Below are positions 19,205 to 26,803 of a DNA stretch of 64,000 bases, one piece after another. Location of the stretch: positions 6,137,001 to 6,201,000 of the forward strand of contig NZ_JAZHSD010000001.1 of NCBI RefSeq assembly GCF_036924745.1, given 5' to 3'. The notes beneath the pieces are model-generated. The model worked only from the letters and a program-made list of their open reading frames with translations, was not told the DNA's origin and searched no databases. Both the position numbers and the translations under genes were made by a program. This DNA comes from Bradyrhizobium sp. AZCC 1693. GTDB taxonomy: Bacteria; Pseudomonadota; Alphaproteobacteria; Rhizobiales; Xanthobacteraceae. Each line of letters opens with the position of its first letter. Positions within the stretch are counted from its first letter, which is position 1.

Positions 19205-20587
19205 TTATTTGCCCCAGCAGGTGAGGCGGATCGACAGCGCCGTGCCGAGGCCGTAAACGACCATCGCCGCGCCCACCAGCGCGAACAATGTCCATGCCGG
19301 CGCGCCCATCGAGGCCAGCCACGCGCCGCCGCCGCCGACGATCAGCAATCGCGTGGTGCCGGCCATCACGGGACCGCCGACCTTCGCCGCCCCCTGCGAC
19401 GAGAAATAGAGGCAGGCGCCCATCCCGAAAAAGGCGAACGCCGGGCCTGCCCAGACCAGATAGGAAGAAGCCGCGGCGGTGACGCCGGGGTCGCTGGTGA
19501 ACAGCGAAACCCAGAGCGACGGCATCGCGGCAACGATCAGTCCGATGGCGCCCACGGTGATGCCGGCAGCGGCGCCCGCGCTCCATGCCACCTGCCGCGC
19601 GCGCGTCACGAGCCCCGCGCCCATGGCCATGCCGACCATCGGCACCGAGGCGACACCAAATGCAAAGGCGATCGGCGTCAGCAAAAATTCCAGCCGCGAG
19701 CCCATGCCATAGCCGGCCAAGGTCTCGGTGCCGTAGCCGGCCAGGATCTTGGTGAAGATCAGCACCGTCAGCACGGTCTGCAGCGGCGACAGGCAGGCCA
19801 CCGCGCCGACCCTGAGAATGTCGGAGAACATGTCGCACTGGAATTTGAAGCCCTTGAAGTTCAGCGTCAGACGGCTGCTGCCGCTGATGAGATACCAGGC
19901 CAGGAACATCGCACCGAGCGTGAATGCGACAAGCTGGCCAGCGGCGACGCCGCTCATGCCGAATTTCGGCAGGCCGAACAGCCCAAAGCCGAGCGCGCCG
20001 CCGACGGCAATCTGCACCAGCGCAGTGCCGATCAGCGTCACCGACGGAATCCGCATGTCGCCGGTGCCGCGCACCACCGAGGCCAGCGTGTTGACCAGCC
20101 AGATCGCGATCGCGCCGGAGAACAGCACGTGCGAATATTGCATGGCCTGCTCGAGCACGCCGCCGCGCCCGCCGAGCAGCGTGTAGAACGCGCGGCCGAA
20201 CATCAGCATCGTCACGGTGAAAAAGATCCCGGCGCAGGCGCCGATCATCGCGGCATGCAGCGCCAGCGTTGCGGCGCGGTCGCGATTCCCCGCGCCGATC
20301 GCGCGGCTGATCGCGGAGGACACGCCGCCGCCCATCGCGCCCGCCGACATCATCTGCGTCAGCATGACGAAGGGAAACACCAGCGCGATGCCCGCGAGCG
20401 GCTCGGTGCCGAGCCGGCCGATATAGGAAGTCTCGGCCACCGCAACCAGCGTCGTGCCCACCATGGCGATCGCATTGGGCAGCGCGAGCTTCAACAGCGT
20501 CGGCAGAATCGGCGAGGTGAGGAGCGCGTTAGTTGGAGCTGACGGGACCGCGGCGGGGCGCATGTCGAGCGGGGCATCCATGGTCAT
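19205..20587 (-). CDS. MATE-family efflux transporter
   Basis: A 460-residue membrane protein with about 12 hydrophobic segments and two similar halves. MVGTTLVAVAETSYIGRLGTEPLAGIAL near residue 45 and the repeated LTPIAFAFGVASVPMVGMAMGAG block in the second half are typical of MATE exporters (DinF or NorM-like). The family expels drugs or metabolites using sodium or proton gradients. The start MTMDAPLDMRP contains a second in-frame ATG two codons later. No regulator is adjacent, and the substrate cannot be inferred. Confidence 0.9.
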   Translation of the reverse strand: MTMDAPLDMRPAAVPSAPTNALLTSPILPTLLKLALPNAIAMVGTTLVAVAETSYIGRLGTEPLAGIALVFPFVMLTQMMSAGAMGGGVSSAISRAIGAGNRDRAATLALHAAMIGACAGIFFTVTMLMFGRAFYTLLGGRGGVLEQAMQYSHVLFSGAIAIWLVNTLASVVRGTGDMRIPSVTLIGTALVQIAVGGALGFGLFGLPKFGMSGVAAGQLVAFTLGAMFLAWYLISGSSRLTLNFKGFKFQCDMFSDILRVGAVACLSPLQTVLTVLIFTKILAGYGTETLAGYGMGSRLEFLLTPIAFAFGVASVPMVGMAMGAGLVTRARQVAWSAGAAAGITVGAIGLIVAAMPSLWVSLFTSDPGVTAAASSYLVWAGPAFAFFGMGACLYFSSQGAAKVGGPVMAGTTRLLIVGGGGAWLASMGAPAWTLFALVGAAMVVYGLGTALSIRLTCWGK

Positions 20588-20672
20588 GCGTCACGTCATC
20601 CAAATCGAATAGATTATGGATGACATATTATCCGGTTGGCCCCGCGCAAGCCACCCGCGCCCGGTGCAGGGG

Positions 20673-21212
20673 TCACCACGGCAGGCCGCATAGGTCGATG
20701 ACACCGTCGCGCGGCTTGCGGGTGAAATCGAACACGAACGGCGCCATGGCCTCGAAACGAATCCGTCCCTGCGGCTGTTCGGCATAGACCTCGCCCTGAA
20801 AGCGGCGCCAGCCGCGCGCTTCATAGAACGCTTCATTGTGCGGCTCGCAGAACAGCATCGCAAACCTGACAGCCTCGTGATCGCGCAGGGTCCTGATGGC
20901 GGCGTTCAGCGCCAGCGTGGCGTAGCCGCGTCCCCGGCAATCCGGCCACGTCGAAACGCCGCCAATGCCGCCTATATGAACCTTGCGCCCGTCCCAGGTC
21001 GCGTCGCGGAAGAAGATGCCGACATGGCAGGCAAGGCCCGGTTTAAGCCCGTCCTCCGGCGCGTCGATCAGCACGCGCAGATCGGCATGAGCCCATTTGA
21101 CGTGACCCCACGACAGCTTTTCGACCACATGCGCGGGCCAGACCGCCTGCATCAGCGGTTCGGCCCTTGGCCACGATGCGTCCCCGTTCAGGACGTCGAT
21201 CTCGATGCTCAT
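20673..21212 (-). CDS. GNAT-family N-acetyltransferase
   Basis: A 179-residue protein from ATG 21212, which follows AGGGTG. The GNAT acetyl-CoA-binding motif A is visible in GGIGGVSTWPDCRGRGYATL, preceded by the beta strand CHVGIFFRDATWDG. A later FAMLFCEPHNEAFYEARGW segment resembles motif B. The acceptor is unknown. It is divergent from sodB across about 170 bp, but functional linkage is not implied. Confidence 0.88.
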   Translation of the reverse strand: MSIEIDVLNGDASWPRAEPLMQAVWPAHVVEKLSWGHVKWAHADLRVLIDAPEDGLKPGLACHVGIFFRDATWDGRKVHIGGIGGVSTWPDCRGRGYATLALNAAIRTLRDHEAVRFAMLFCEPHNEAFYEARGWRRFQGEVYAEQPQGRIRFEAMAPFVFDFTRKPRDGVIDLCGLPW

Positions 21213-21381
21213 TTCATCACCCTGTTGCGCCGCTGCCGTCCTGTCATACGCCGGACGCGGAGCGGCGATACCCGGAAGCCTGCCCGTTCTTGCCAAATTG
21301 CGGTGTTTATGCGCAATGGAACCTTCTATAAGAGTTCCCGTTAGACCAGACCAAGTCTCCCATCAGTTCGGACATCACCCC

Positions 21382-21978
21382 ATGACCTTCACGCTGCCCA
21401 ATCTCCCCTATTCCCACGACGCCCTTGCGCCCCACATGTCCAAGGAAACGCTGGAATACCACCACGACAAGCATCACCAGGCTTACGTGACCAACGGAAA
21501 CAACGCGATCAAGGGGACCGAATTCGAAGGCAAGTCCCTGGAGGAGATCGTCAAGGGTTCGTTCGGCAAGAATCCGGCCGTCTTCAACAATGCCGGCCAG
21601 CACTACAACCACCTGCATTTCTGGAACTGGATGAAGCCGAATGGCGGCGGCAGCAAGCTGCCCGGCCGTCTGGAAAAGAAGATCACCGAGGACCTCGGCG
21701 GTCTCGACAAGTTCAAGGCCGATTTCGCCGCCGCCGGCGTCGGTCAGTTCGGCTCCGGCTGGTGCTGGCTGTCGGTGAAGAACGGCAAGCTCGAAATCTC
21801 CAAGACCGCGAACGGCGAAAGCCCGCTGGTCCATGGCGCCACGCCGATCCTTGGCTGCGACGTCTGGGAGCACTCCTACTACATCGACTATCGCAACCGC
21901 CGTCCCGACTATCTGAAGGCGTTTTGCGATCACCTGATCAACTGGGACTACGTCGACGAGCTGTTCGGCAAGGTGTGA
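21382..21978 (+). CDS. sodB: Superoxide dismutase (Fe/Mn family)
   Basis: A 198-residue enzyme of normal length. It converts superoxide to oxygen and hydrogen peroxide in the cytoplasm. The metal ligands can be placed at H27 (LEYHHDKHH), the histidine of QHYNHLHFW, and the aspartate and histidine of GCDVWEHSYYIDYRNRR. The GQFGSGWCWL segment keeps the glycine-rich loop of the family. Overall it looks more iron-type or cambialistic than strictly manganese-type, so the metal is not certain. It stands alone, with a palindromic repeat and then a strong intrinsic terminator downstream. Confidence 0.95.
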   Translation: MTFTLPNLPYSHDALAPHMSKETLEYHHDKHHQAYVTNGNNAIKGTEFEGKSLEEIVKGSFGKNPAVFNNAGQHYNHLHFWNWMKPNGGGSKLPGRLEKKITEDLGGLDKFKADFAAAGVGQFGSGWCWLSVKNGKLEISKTANGESPLVHGATPILGCDVWEHSYYIDYRNRRPDYLKAFCDHLINWDYVDELFGKV

Positions 21979-21984
21979 CGCTCC

Positions 21985-22108
21985 GTCATGCCGGGGCGCG
22001 CATAGCGCGAGCTACGATGTGCAATTGCACATCGGAGAATCGATCGGGCCGCGTGCGCTGCCGTGAAATGGATTTCGGGTTCAGCCCTGCGGGCTGCCCC
22101 GGAATGAC
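21985..22108. repeat. Dispersed palindromic intergenic repeat, copy R2
   Basis: Begins GTCATGCCGGGGC and ends GCCCCGGAATGAC. Inside it carries the perfect dyad GATGTGCAATTGCACATC (22016-22033). It follows the sodB stop directly and precedes its terminator, so it would be transcribed as the sodB 3' UTR. Confidence 0.75.
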
Positions 22109-22126
22109 AGCGGAGTAAATTTCGAA

Positions 22127-22155
22127 GGGCGGTGGCTGTGGCCGCCGCCCTTTTT
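22127..22155 (+). terminator. Rho-independent terminator downstream of sodB
   Basis: GGGCGGTGGC, a TGTG loop and GCCGCCGCCC form a 10-bp GC-rich stem with one wobble pair, followed by TTTTT. This is a textbook intrinsic terminator on the plus strand. Confidence 0.85.
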
Positions 22156-22219
22156 CGTTGGCCTCGCGCCGTCCCGATCCTTGCGCGGACCGCTTGCCTG
22201 CGGCACAAGCGGCATGCCG

Positions 22220-22350
22220 GGTGTCTCGGATGCGGCGCTGCTATGCGAGCGCGGCGAACCGGGCCTTGCCGCGCTCTACGTGGTCGGCTCGGTCGTGTTC
22301 TCGATGCCGGGCTGTTCGGCGGTCTCGCGCTGGTCCGCCACTTCACCTGA
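22220..22350 (+). pseudogene. Relic of the C-terminal end of a CrcB-like fluoride exporter
   Basis: One frame reads DAALLCERGEPGLAALYVV then GSVVFSMPG. A second frame, one shift away, continues LFGGLALVRHFT and stops at 22350. Together they resemble the last transmembrane helix of rhizobial CrcB proteins. No upstream part of the gene is present, and a frameshift breaks what remains. The rest of the gap between the sodB terminator and 22493 holds no other recognisable feature. The identification rests on recalled family pattern only. Confidence 0.4.
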
Positions 22351-22493
22351 ACGCCCGCAACTAGCCGGGCGGCGTGACGCTCTCGCATGGGCATGCCTGA
22401 GATGCGCATGGGTATCGTGCGAGCTTCCGTTTGCGTCGCCACAATGGCGGGACTAAGCAGGGTGGATTCGCATCACCTGCCAACCCCATCGTC

Positions 22494-23099
22494 TTGTCAG
22501 AACATCAGATAAAAGATCCGGCGCCTGCCGATGACGCCGCAGACACCGCGCCGCGCCCCAAGCGCAAGCCGGTCGGCTGGTCGATGATCGTGATCGGCGC
22601 GCTGGTCGCGGTTTGCGCAGGCCTGGTCTGGCGGCGCGACGGCATCGATGGCGTGCTCAAGATCCTCACCCATGATCTCTGGCTGTTCGGGGAAATCATC
22701 CCCCGCGTGCTGGCCGGCTGCCTGCTCGGCGGCTTCATTGCGGAAATTCTGCCGCACGACAAAGTCTCGCGGGCGCTGGGGCCGAACTCGGGCCTGAAGG
22801 GACTTTTGATCGGAACGGCGTTCGGCGCGATCCTGCCCGGTGGTCCCTTCACCGCCTATCCGGTGGCGGCGGCGCTGCTCACCGTCGGCGCCGATTTCGG
22901 CGCTACCATCGCCATGGTCGTAAGCTGGACGCTGATCGGCTACGGCCGCGCGGTCGCCTGGGAATTGCCGATTCTCGGCACGGATTTCACGCTGTGGCGG
23001 ATCGTGATCTCGCTGCCGATTCCTGTTCTCGCAGGCGCGCTCGGCCGCATCGTCTTTGTGCGGATGTACCCGAAGGGCGAGCCGGAGCCGCCGGCATGA
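22494..23099 (+). CDS. Half-size permease, first subunit (DUF318/ArsP-like)
   Basis: About 201 residues from a TTG at 22494; another TTG at 22431 is possible and neither has a strong ribosome-binding site. Four to five hydrophobic segments are visible. FGEIIPRVLAGCLLGGFIAEILP and IGTAFGAILPGGPFTAYPVAAAL resemble the repeated half of the permease family containing ArsP and YraQ. Those proteins are normally about 300-350 residues with two such halves. The second half is encoded separately by the overlapping next gene, so the pair may act as a heterodimer. The substrate is unknown. Confidence 0.72.
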   Translation: MSEHQIKDPAPADDAADTAPRPKRKPVGWSMIVIGALVAVCAGLVWRRDGIDGVLKILTHDLWLFGEIIPRVLAGCLLGGFIAEILPHDKVSRALGPNSGLKGLLIGTAFGAILPGGPFTAYPVAAALLTVGADFGATIAMVVSWTLIGYGRAVAWELPILGTDFTLWRIVISLPIPVLAGALGRIVFVRMYPKGEPEPPA

Positions 23100-23599
23100 C
23101 CCTCTCCGCGCTGATCATCGACGTCACCCTGTGGGGCTCGGTCGCCATTCTCGGCTTCATGGCCTGGCGGCGCGGCCGGGTCGTGCTGGTGTCGTCGGTC
23201 CGCGAAGGCAGCATGGACTTCATCAACATCGTGCCGCGCATCGCGCTCGGCGTGATCGGCTCGGGCTACATCGCCGCCGTCATCCCGCCGGAAGTCATCA
23301 CCGGCTGGCTCGGGCCTGACAGCGGCTGGTTCGGCGTGTTGACCGCGGTGATCGCCGGCGCGGCCACGCCCGGCGGCCCGGTGGTCGGCTTCTCGATCGG
23401 CGCGGTGGCGCTGAAGGTCGGCGGCGGCACTCCTCAAGTGATCGCCTATGTCGTCGCCTGGGCGCTGTTCGCGTTCCAGCGCATGATCCTCTGGGAGATC
23501 CCGTTCATGCCGGCCCGGTTCGTCTGGTTCCGCGCGGCGGTCTCGGTGCCGTTTCCGTTTCTGGCGGCGGCGATCGCGATGCTGATCGGGAAGCCATGA
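23096..23599 (+). CDS. Half-size permease, second subunit (DUF318/ArsP-like)
   Basis: A 167-residue membrane protein whose ATG overlaps the stop of the preceding half-permease (ATGA), so translation is coupled. FINIVPRIALGVIGSGYIAAVIPPEVI and VIAGAATPGGPVVGFSIG mirror the FGEIIPRVLAG and GAILPGGPFTAYPVA motifs of the first gene. The two genes therefore encode the two internal repeats of a permease normally found in one chain. A metal or metalloid role is possible from the family but is not shown. Confidence 0.75.
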   Translation: MTLSALIIDVTLWGSVAILGFMAWRRGRVVLVSSVREGSMDFINIVPRIALGVIGSGYIAAVIPPEVITGWLGPDSGWFGVLTAVIAGAATPGGPVVGFSIGAVALKVGGGTPQVIAYVVAWALFAFQRMILWEIPFMPARFVWFRAAVSVPFPFLAAAIAMLIGKP

Positions 23600-23709
23600 G
23601 GGCCGAAGGGGGGCTCTCAAGCTATTGACAATAAAGTATTTTCCATCTCGTAGAGAATAGGCGGGGGACGAGGCGTTTTGAACTGCCCGGAGACTGCGGT
23701 TCTGGTAGA

Positions 23710-24015
23710 ATGCTTTCTATGGACAAACAGGACATTCTAGCCCGGCTGCGCGAGCATGAAGCCGCCTTGAAGGCTCAAGGCGTGAGCCATGCCGCCCTGT
23801 TTGGCTCCCGCGCCCGCGGCGACGCCCGGCCCGACAGCGACATCGATATTCTGGTTGAGATCGCGCCAGACGTTGGGATGGATGTTTTCAAATACGTCGG
23901 TATCGTTCACAGCATCGAGGATCTGTTTCCGGTGCGTGTCGATGTTTCGAACCGCGTTACGCTCAAATCTCATGTGAAGCCGATCGCCGAGCGCGAAGCC
24001 ATCTATGCGTTCTGA
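23710..24015 (+). CDS. MNT-type nucleotidyltransferase, antitoxin of a HEPN/MNT module
   Basis: A 105-residue minimal nucleotidyltransferase. The GSx10DxD signature is intact as LFGSRARGDARPDSDIDI, with G32, S33, D44 and D46. In HepT/MntA systems the MNT partner neutralises the HEPN RNase, in studied cases by AMPylation. The next gene encodes a HEPN protein and overlaps this one by 11 bp. An in-frame ATG at 23719 is an alternative start. Confidence 0.88.
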   Translation: MLSMDKQDILARLREHEAALKAQGVSHAALFGSRARGDARPDSDIDILVEIAPDVGMDVFKYVGIVHSIEDLFPVRVDVSNRVTLKSHVKPIAEREAIYAF

Positions 24016-24358
24016 GTCCGTCAAGCTGGCTTTGTACGACATTCGGGACAATATCCTGCTCGCCAGCGAATTTGTCGAAGGATTGACCGCCCAGGAATTC
24101 AACGAGTCGCGTTTGCACGTCTATGCCGTGACGCGGGCGCTGGAAATCATATCGGAGGCGAGCCGCCGGTTGCCCGATGATCTGCGCGATCGGCATTCCC
24201 AATTGCCCTGGCGATCGATCCGCGACGTCGGCAATTTCTACCGGCATCAATACGATAACGTCGCCGCGTCTTATGTCTGGGAGACCGTGACGGTACATCT
24301 TCTCCCGCCGCTCGCTGCCGTTGTCGCCGAGATCAAGGCGTCGGAAGGTGAGATATGA
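24005..24358 (+). CDS. HEPN-domain (DUF86) ribonuclease-like toxin
   Basis: A 117-residue all-helical protein paired with the preceding MNT gene. The catalytic region reads RDVGNFYRHQYD. The RH-x-Y end matches DUF86/HepT proteins, but counted from the first arginine the spacing to histidine is seven residues rather than the usual four to six. The GNxxRHxYD form occurs in part of the family, as far as I recall. It is probably a toxin RNase kept inactive by its partner. Confidence 0.85.
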   Translation: MRSESVKLALYDIRDNILLASEFVEGLTAQEFNESRLHVYAVTRALEIISEASRRLPDDLRDRHSQLPWRSIRDVGNFYRHQYDNVAASYVWETVTVHLLPPLAAVVAEIKASEGEI

Positions 24359-24397
24359 TCATGCGTGTGTAATCAACCCGCAGAGGGGAAGGCTGCT

Positions 24398-24562
24398 GTG
24401 ACAAAAACCCTTCGGCCGATCTCTCCCGGCGATACCGAAGCGCCTTATTTTCTCACGCCTGATGAAGAGGCAGACATCGACGATTCGCTGGCCGAAGCCG
24501 CGCGTGGCGAGTTCGCGACAGACGAAGAGGTCCGCGCCGTCTGGGCGAAGCATGGGCTGTGA
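24398..24562 (+). CDS. ParD/RelB-like antitoxin of a decayed ParDE module
   Basis: A 54-residue acidic protein from GTG 24398, which follows a strong AGAGGGGAAGG site. An in-frame ATG at 24365 would add 11 residues and lacks such a site. The C-terminal EEVRAVWAKHGL is typical of short antitoxins paired with ParE/RelE toxins. Its stop overlaps the GTG of the following ParE reading frame. The antitoxin itself looks intact while the toxin is broken, so it may be a passive remnant. Confidence 0.68.
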   Translation: MTKTLRPISPGDTEAPYFLTPDEEADIDDSLAEAARGEFATDEEVRAVWAKHGL

Positions 24563-24739
24563 AGGTCCGCTACACACGTCGGGCCCTCCGCCAGCTTGCC
24601 GAAATCCTCGACTATATTGATGCTCGTTAGCCGCAGGGCACGGACAGCGTAAAACGGCGACTCCAGGCCGTGACTAGCCTACTCGCAGATCACCCCCTCG
24701 GGCGATCAGCGCCGCGAGAACGCGGACACGCAGGCACTT
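24559..24739 (+). pseudogene. ParE-like toxin, disrupted by an amber codon and a truncated end
   Basis: The frame starts at GTG 24559 and reads VKVRYTRRALRQLAEILDYI then DAR, followed by TAG at 24628-24630. Past the stop the same frame continues PQGTDSVKRRLQAV and TSLLADHPLG, as expected for a ParE/RelE toxin. The TAG sits where a serine such as TCG is usual. The normal C-terminal half cannot be followed further; another frame gives a plausible TQALVITGE before palindromic repeat R3 begins. So a nonsense codon, a probable frameshift and loss of the end are all present. Confidence 0.65.
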
Positions 24740-24834
24740 GTCATCACCGGCGAATGATCCAGTATTCCAGAGACGTCAATGATGGAACCGATAAGCCGCG
24801 GCGTACTGGATCCCCCGCATGCGCGAGGGATGAC
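24740..24834. repeat. Dispersed palindromic intergenic repeat, copy R3
   Basis: Begins GTCATCACCGGCG and ends GCGAGGGATGAC. Internal ATCCAGTATTCCAGAGAC and GCGGCGTACTGGATC are the inverted form of segments in repeat R5 at 60451-60569, so the two belong to one family in opposite orientations. It abuts the broken ParE gene. Confidence 0.75.
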
Positions 24835-24963
24835 GATCTTCTTGCATGGCGACGGCTCGAATTGCTTCGTCGCAAGCGCTCCTCGCGGTGAAGACGGTCG
24901 ACGGCGGGCCCCTGGGCGTTCGAGAATACCGATCAACGACCATGCCACTGCGTGGACTCCCGT

Positions 24964-24982
24964 AATGTTATATTATAACGTC
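24964..24982 (+). promoter_or_regulatory. Zur-like operator upstream of the zinc uptake operon
   Basis: GTTATA-T-TATAAC at 24967-24979 is a perfect 13-base dyad and matches the core of alphaproteobacterial Zur boxes (roughly ATGTTATANTATAACAT). The left flank AAT conforms; the right flank GTC does not. It ends 9 bases before the ATG at 24989 and precedes znuCBA. Zur bound to zinc would block transcription here. No zur gene is in the window. Confidence 0.75.
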
Positions 24983-24988
24983 CACCCC

Positions 24989-25174
24989 ATGCCTCACGAC
25001 CATTCCCAGGACCACCACCATCACGGCCACGCCCATTCCCACGGCCCGGCGACGCCGCACCCGGCGCAGGCCGCGCCCTGGTCGATCCTGCGCATGACCG
25101 TGACCGCGCGCCTTGCCGCGGCGCTGGCGGTCAGTGCCGGGCTGTGGGCTGTCGTACTGGTGGCGATGAGGTGA
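24989..25174 (+). CDS. Small histidine-rich membrane protein of the zinc operon
   Basis: A 61-residue protein, first gene after the Zur-like box. Residues 3-20 are packed with histidine (HDHSQDHHHHGHAHSHG), followed by one hydrophobic helix (about 38-59). It ends four codons into the region preceding ZnuC. The His-rich tail probably binds zinc, and the helix anchors it to the inner membrane. Whether it hands metal to the ABC importer or buffers it is unknown. No family name is recognised. Confidence 0.7.
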   Translation: MPHDHSQDHHHHGHAHSHGPATPHPAQAAPWSILRMTVTARLAAALAVSAGLWAVVLVAMR

Positions 25175-25176
25175 GC

Positions 25177-25932
25177 ATGGCGGCGCAGCTCAAATTCCGC
25201 AACGTCACGCTCGGCTATGACCGCCACCCGGCGGTGCACCATCTCACCGGCGAGGTCGCTTCCGGCGCGCTGATGGCCGTGATCGGGCCGAACGGCGCCG
25301 GCAAGTCGACGCTGTTTCGCGGGCTCGCCGGCATTTTGAAGCCGCTCTCGGGATCGATCGATCTCGGCGGCCTCGACATCCGCGACATCGCCTATCTGCC
25401 GCAGAGCGTCGACATCGACCGAACCTTCCCGATCTCGGTGTTCGATCTGGTCGGCACCGGCCTGTGGCGCACAACCGGCTTTTTCGGCGGCATGGGCAAG
25501 TCAGCGCGGGACAAGATCACGCGAGCGCTCGCCGCCGTCGGCCTCAACGGTTTTGAAAACCGCTCGATCGGCACGCTGTCCGGTGGGCAGATGCAGCGCA
25601 TGCTGTTCGCGCGCGTGCTGCTGCAGGACGCGCGGCTGATCGTGCTCGACGAGCCGTTCAACGCCATCGACGCCAAAACCTCGGCCGACCTGCTGGCGCT
25701 GGTGAAGCGCTGGCACGGCGAGGGCCGCACCGTGCTGGCCGCCCTGCACGACATGGAACTGGTGCGCGACCATTTCCCGGAAACCCTGCTGCTCGCGCGC
25801 GGGCCGGTAGCGTGGGGCGCGACCGCTGAGGTGCTGACCGCGGAAAACCTGATGGTCGCCTTGCGGATGTGCGAGGCGTTCGACGACACCGCCGCCGCCT
25901 GCGCGGACGACATGCCATCGCGGGCCGCCTGA
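25177..25932 (+). CDS. znuC: Zinc ABC transporter ATP-binding protein ZnuC
   Basis: A 251-residue ATPase from ATG 25177, which follows GAGGTGA; a GTG at 25171 is an alternative. Walker A GPNGAGKST (37-45), signature LSGGQMQRMLFAR, Walker B LIVLDEPF and the switch histidine in ALHDMEL are all present. It belongs to the metal-uptake ABC group with ZnuB and ZnuA encoded next. Its stop shares a base with the start of znuB (TGATG). Confidence 0.92.
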   Translation: MAAQLKFRNVTLGYDRHPAVHHLTGEVASGALMAVIGPNGAGKSTLFRGLAGILKPLSGSIDLGGLDIRDIAYLPQSVDIDRTFPISVFDLVGTGLWRTTGFFGGMGKSARDKITRALAAVGLNGFENRSIGTLSGGQMQRMLFARVLLQDARLIVLDEPFNAIDAKTSADLLALVKRWHGEGRTVLAALHDMELVRDHFPETLLLARGPVAWGATAEVLTAENLMVALRMCEAFDDTAAACADDMPSRAA

Positions 25933-26801
25933 TGCTCTACGACGCGCTGATCGCGCCCTTCACCGAATTCGAATTCATGCGCCGGGCGCTTGCCGCCGTG
26001 ATCGCGCTTGCTCTGGGCGCCGCGCCGATCGGCGTGTTCCTGATGCTGCGGCGGATGAGCCTCGTAGGCGACGCCATGGCGCATGCGATCCTGCCGGGGG
26101 CGGCGGTCGGCTTCCTCGTCTCCGGGCTCAATCTGTTTGCGATGACGACGGGCGGGCTGATCGCGGGCTTTACGGTCGCGCTGCTCGCAGGCCTCGTCGC
26201 GCGCAATACGGAGCTGAAGGAAGACGCCTCGCTCGCGACCTTTTATCTGGTGTCATTGGCGCTCGGCGTCACTATCGTTTCCGTGAAGGGCACCAATATC
26301 GATCTGCTGCATGTGCTGTTCGGCAACATTCTCGCGATGGACGACCAGACGCTCTTGGTGATCGCGTTCAACGCCACCGTTACGCTCCTGGTGATGGCTG
26401 TGATCTACCGGCCGCTGGTGATCGAATGCGTCGATCCGGTGTTCCTGCGCACCGTCTCGCGCGCCGGCGCGCCCGCGCATCTGGCGTTTCTGGCGCTGGT
26501 CGTGATCAACCTCGTCAACGGCTTTCACGCGCTCGGCACGCTGCTCGGCGTCGGGTTGATGATCCTGCCCGCCGGCATCGCACGGTTCTGGTCGCGCGAC
26601 ATCACCGGCATGATCTGCATCGCGGTCGCCAGCGCCATCGTGTCGGGCTATGCCGGGCTGGTGCTGTCGTTCCAGACCCGGATTCCCTCGGGGCCGGCGA
26701 TCATACTCGTCGCCGCGGGGCTCTATCTGGCGTCGCTGTTGTTCGGCAATGTCAGCGGACTGGTGCGGCAGCTGTTTCCCGGCCGTCATCTCGAGGCGTG
26801 A
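25932..26801 (+). CDS. znuB: Zinc ABC transporter permease ZnuB
   Basis: A 289-residue inner-membrane protein with eight to nine hydrophobic segments, normal for the ABC-3 metal permease family. MSLVGDAMAHAILPGAAVGFLVSG and GVGLMILPAGIARFWSRDI are conserved. It overlaps znuC at its start and znuA follows two bases after its stop. It forms the channel for zinc entering from ZnuA. Confidence 0.92.
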   Translation: MLYDALIAPFTEFEFMRRALAAVIALALGAAPIGVFLMLRRMSLVGDAMAHAILPGAAVGFLVSGLNLFAMTTGGLIAGFTVALLAGLVARNTELKEDASLATFYLVSLALGVTIVSVKGTNIDLLHVLFGNILAMDDQTLLVIAFNATVTLLVMAVIYRPLVIECVDPVFLRTVSRAGAPAHLAFLALVVINLVNGFHALGTLLGVGLMILPAGIARFWSRDITGMICIAVASAIVSGYAGLVLSFQTRIPSGPAIILVAAGLYLASLLFGNVSGLVRQLFPGRHLEA

Positions 26802-26803
26802 AG

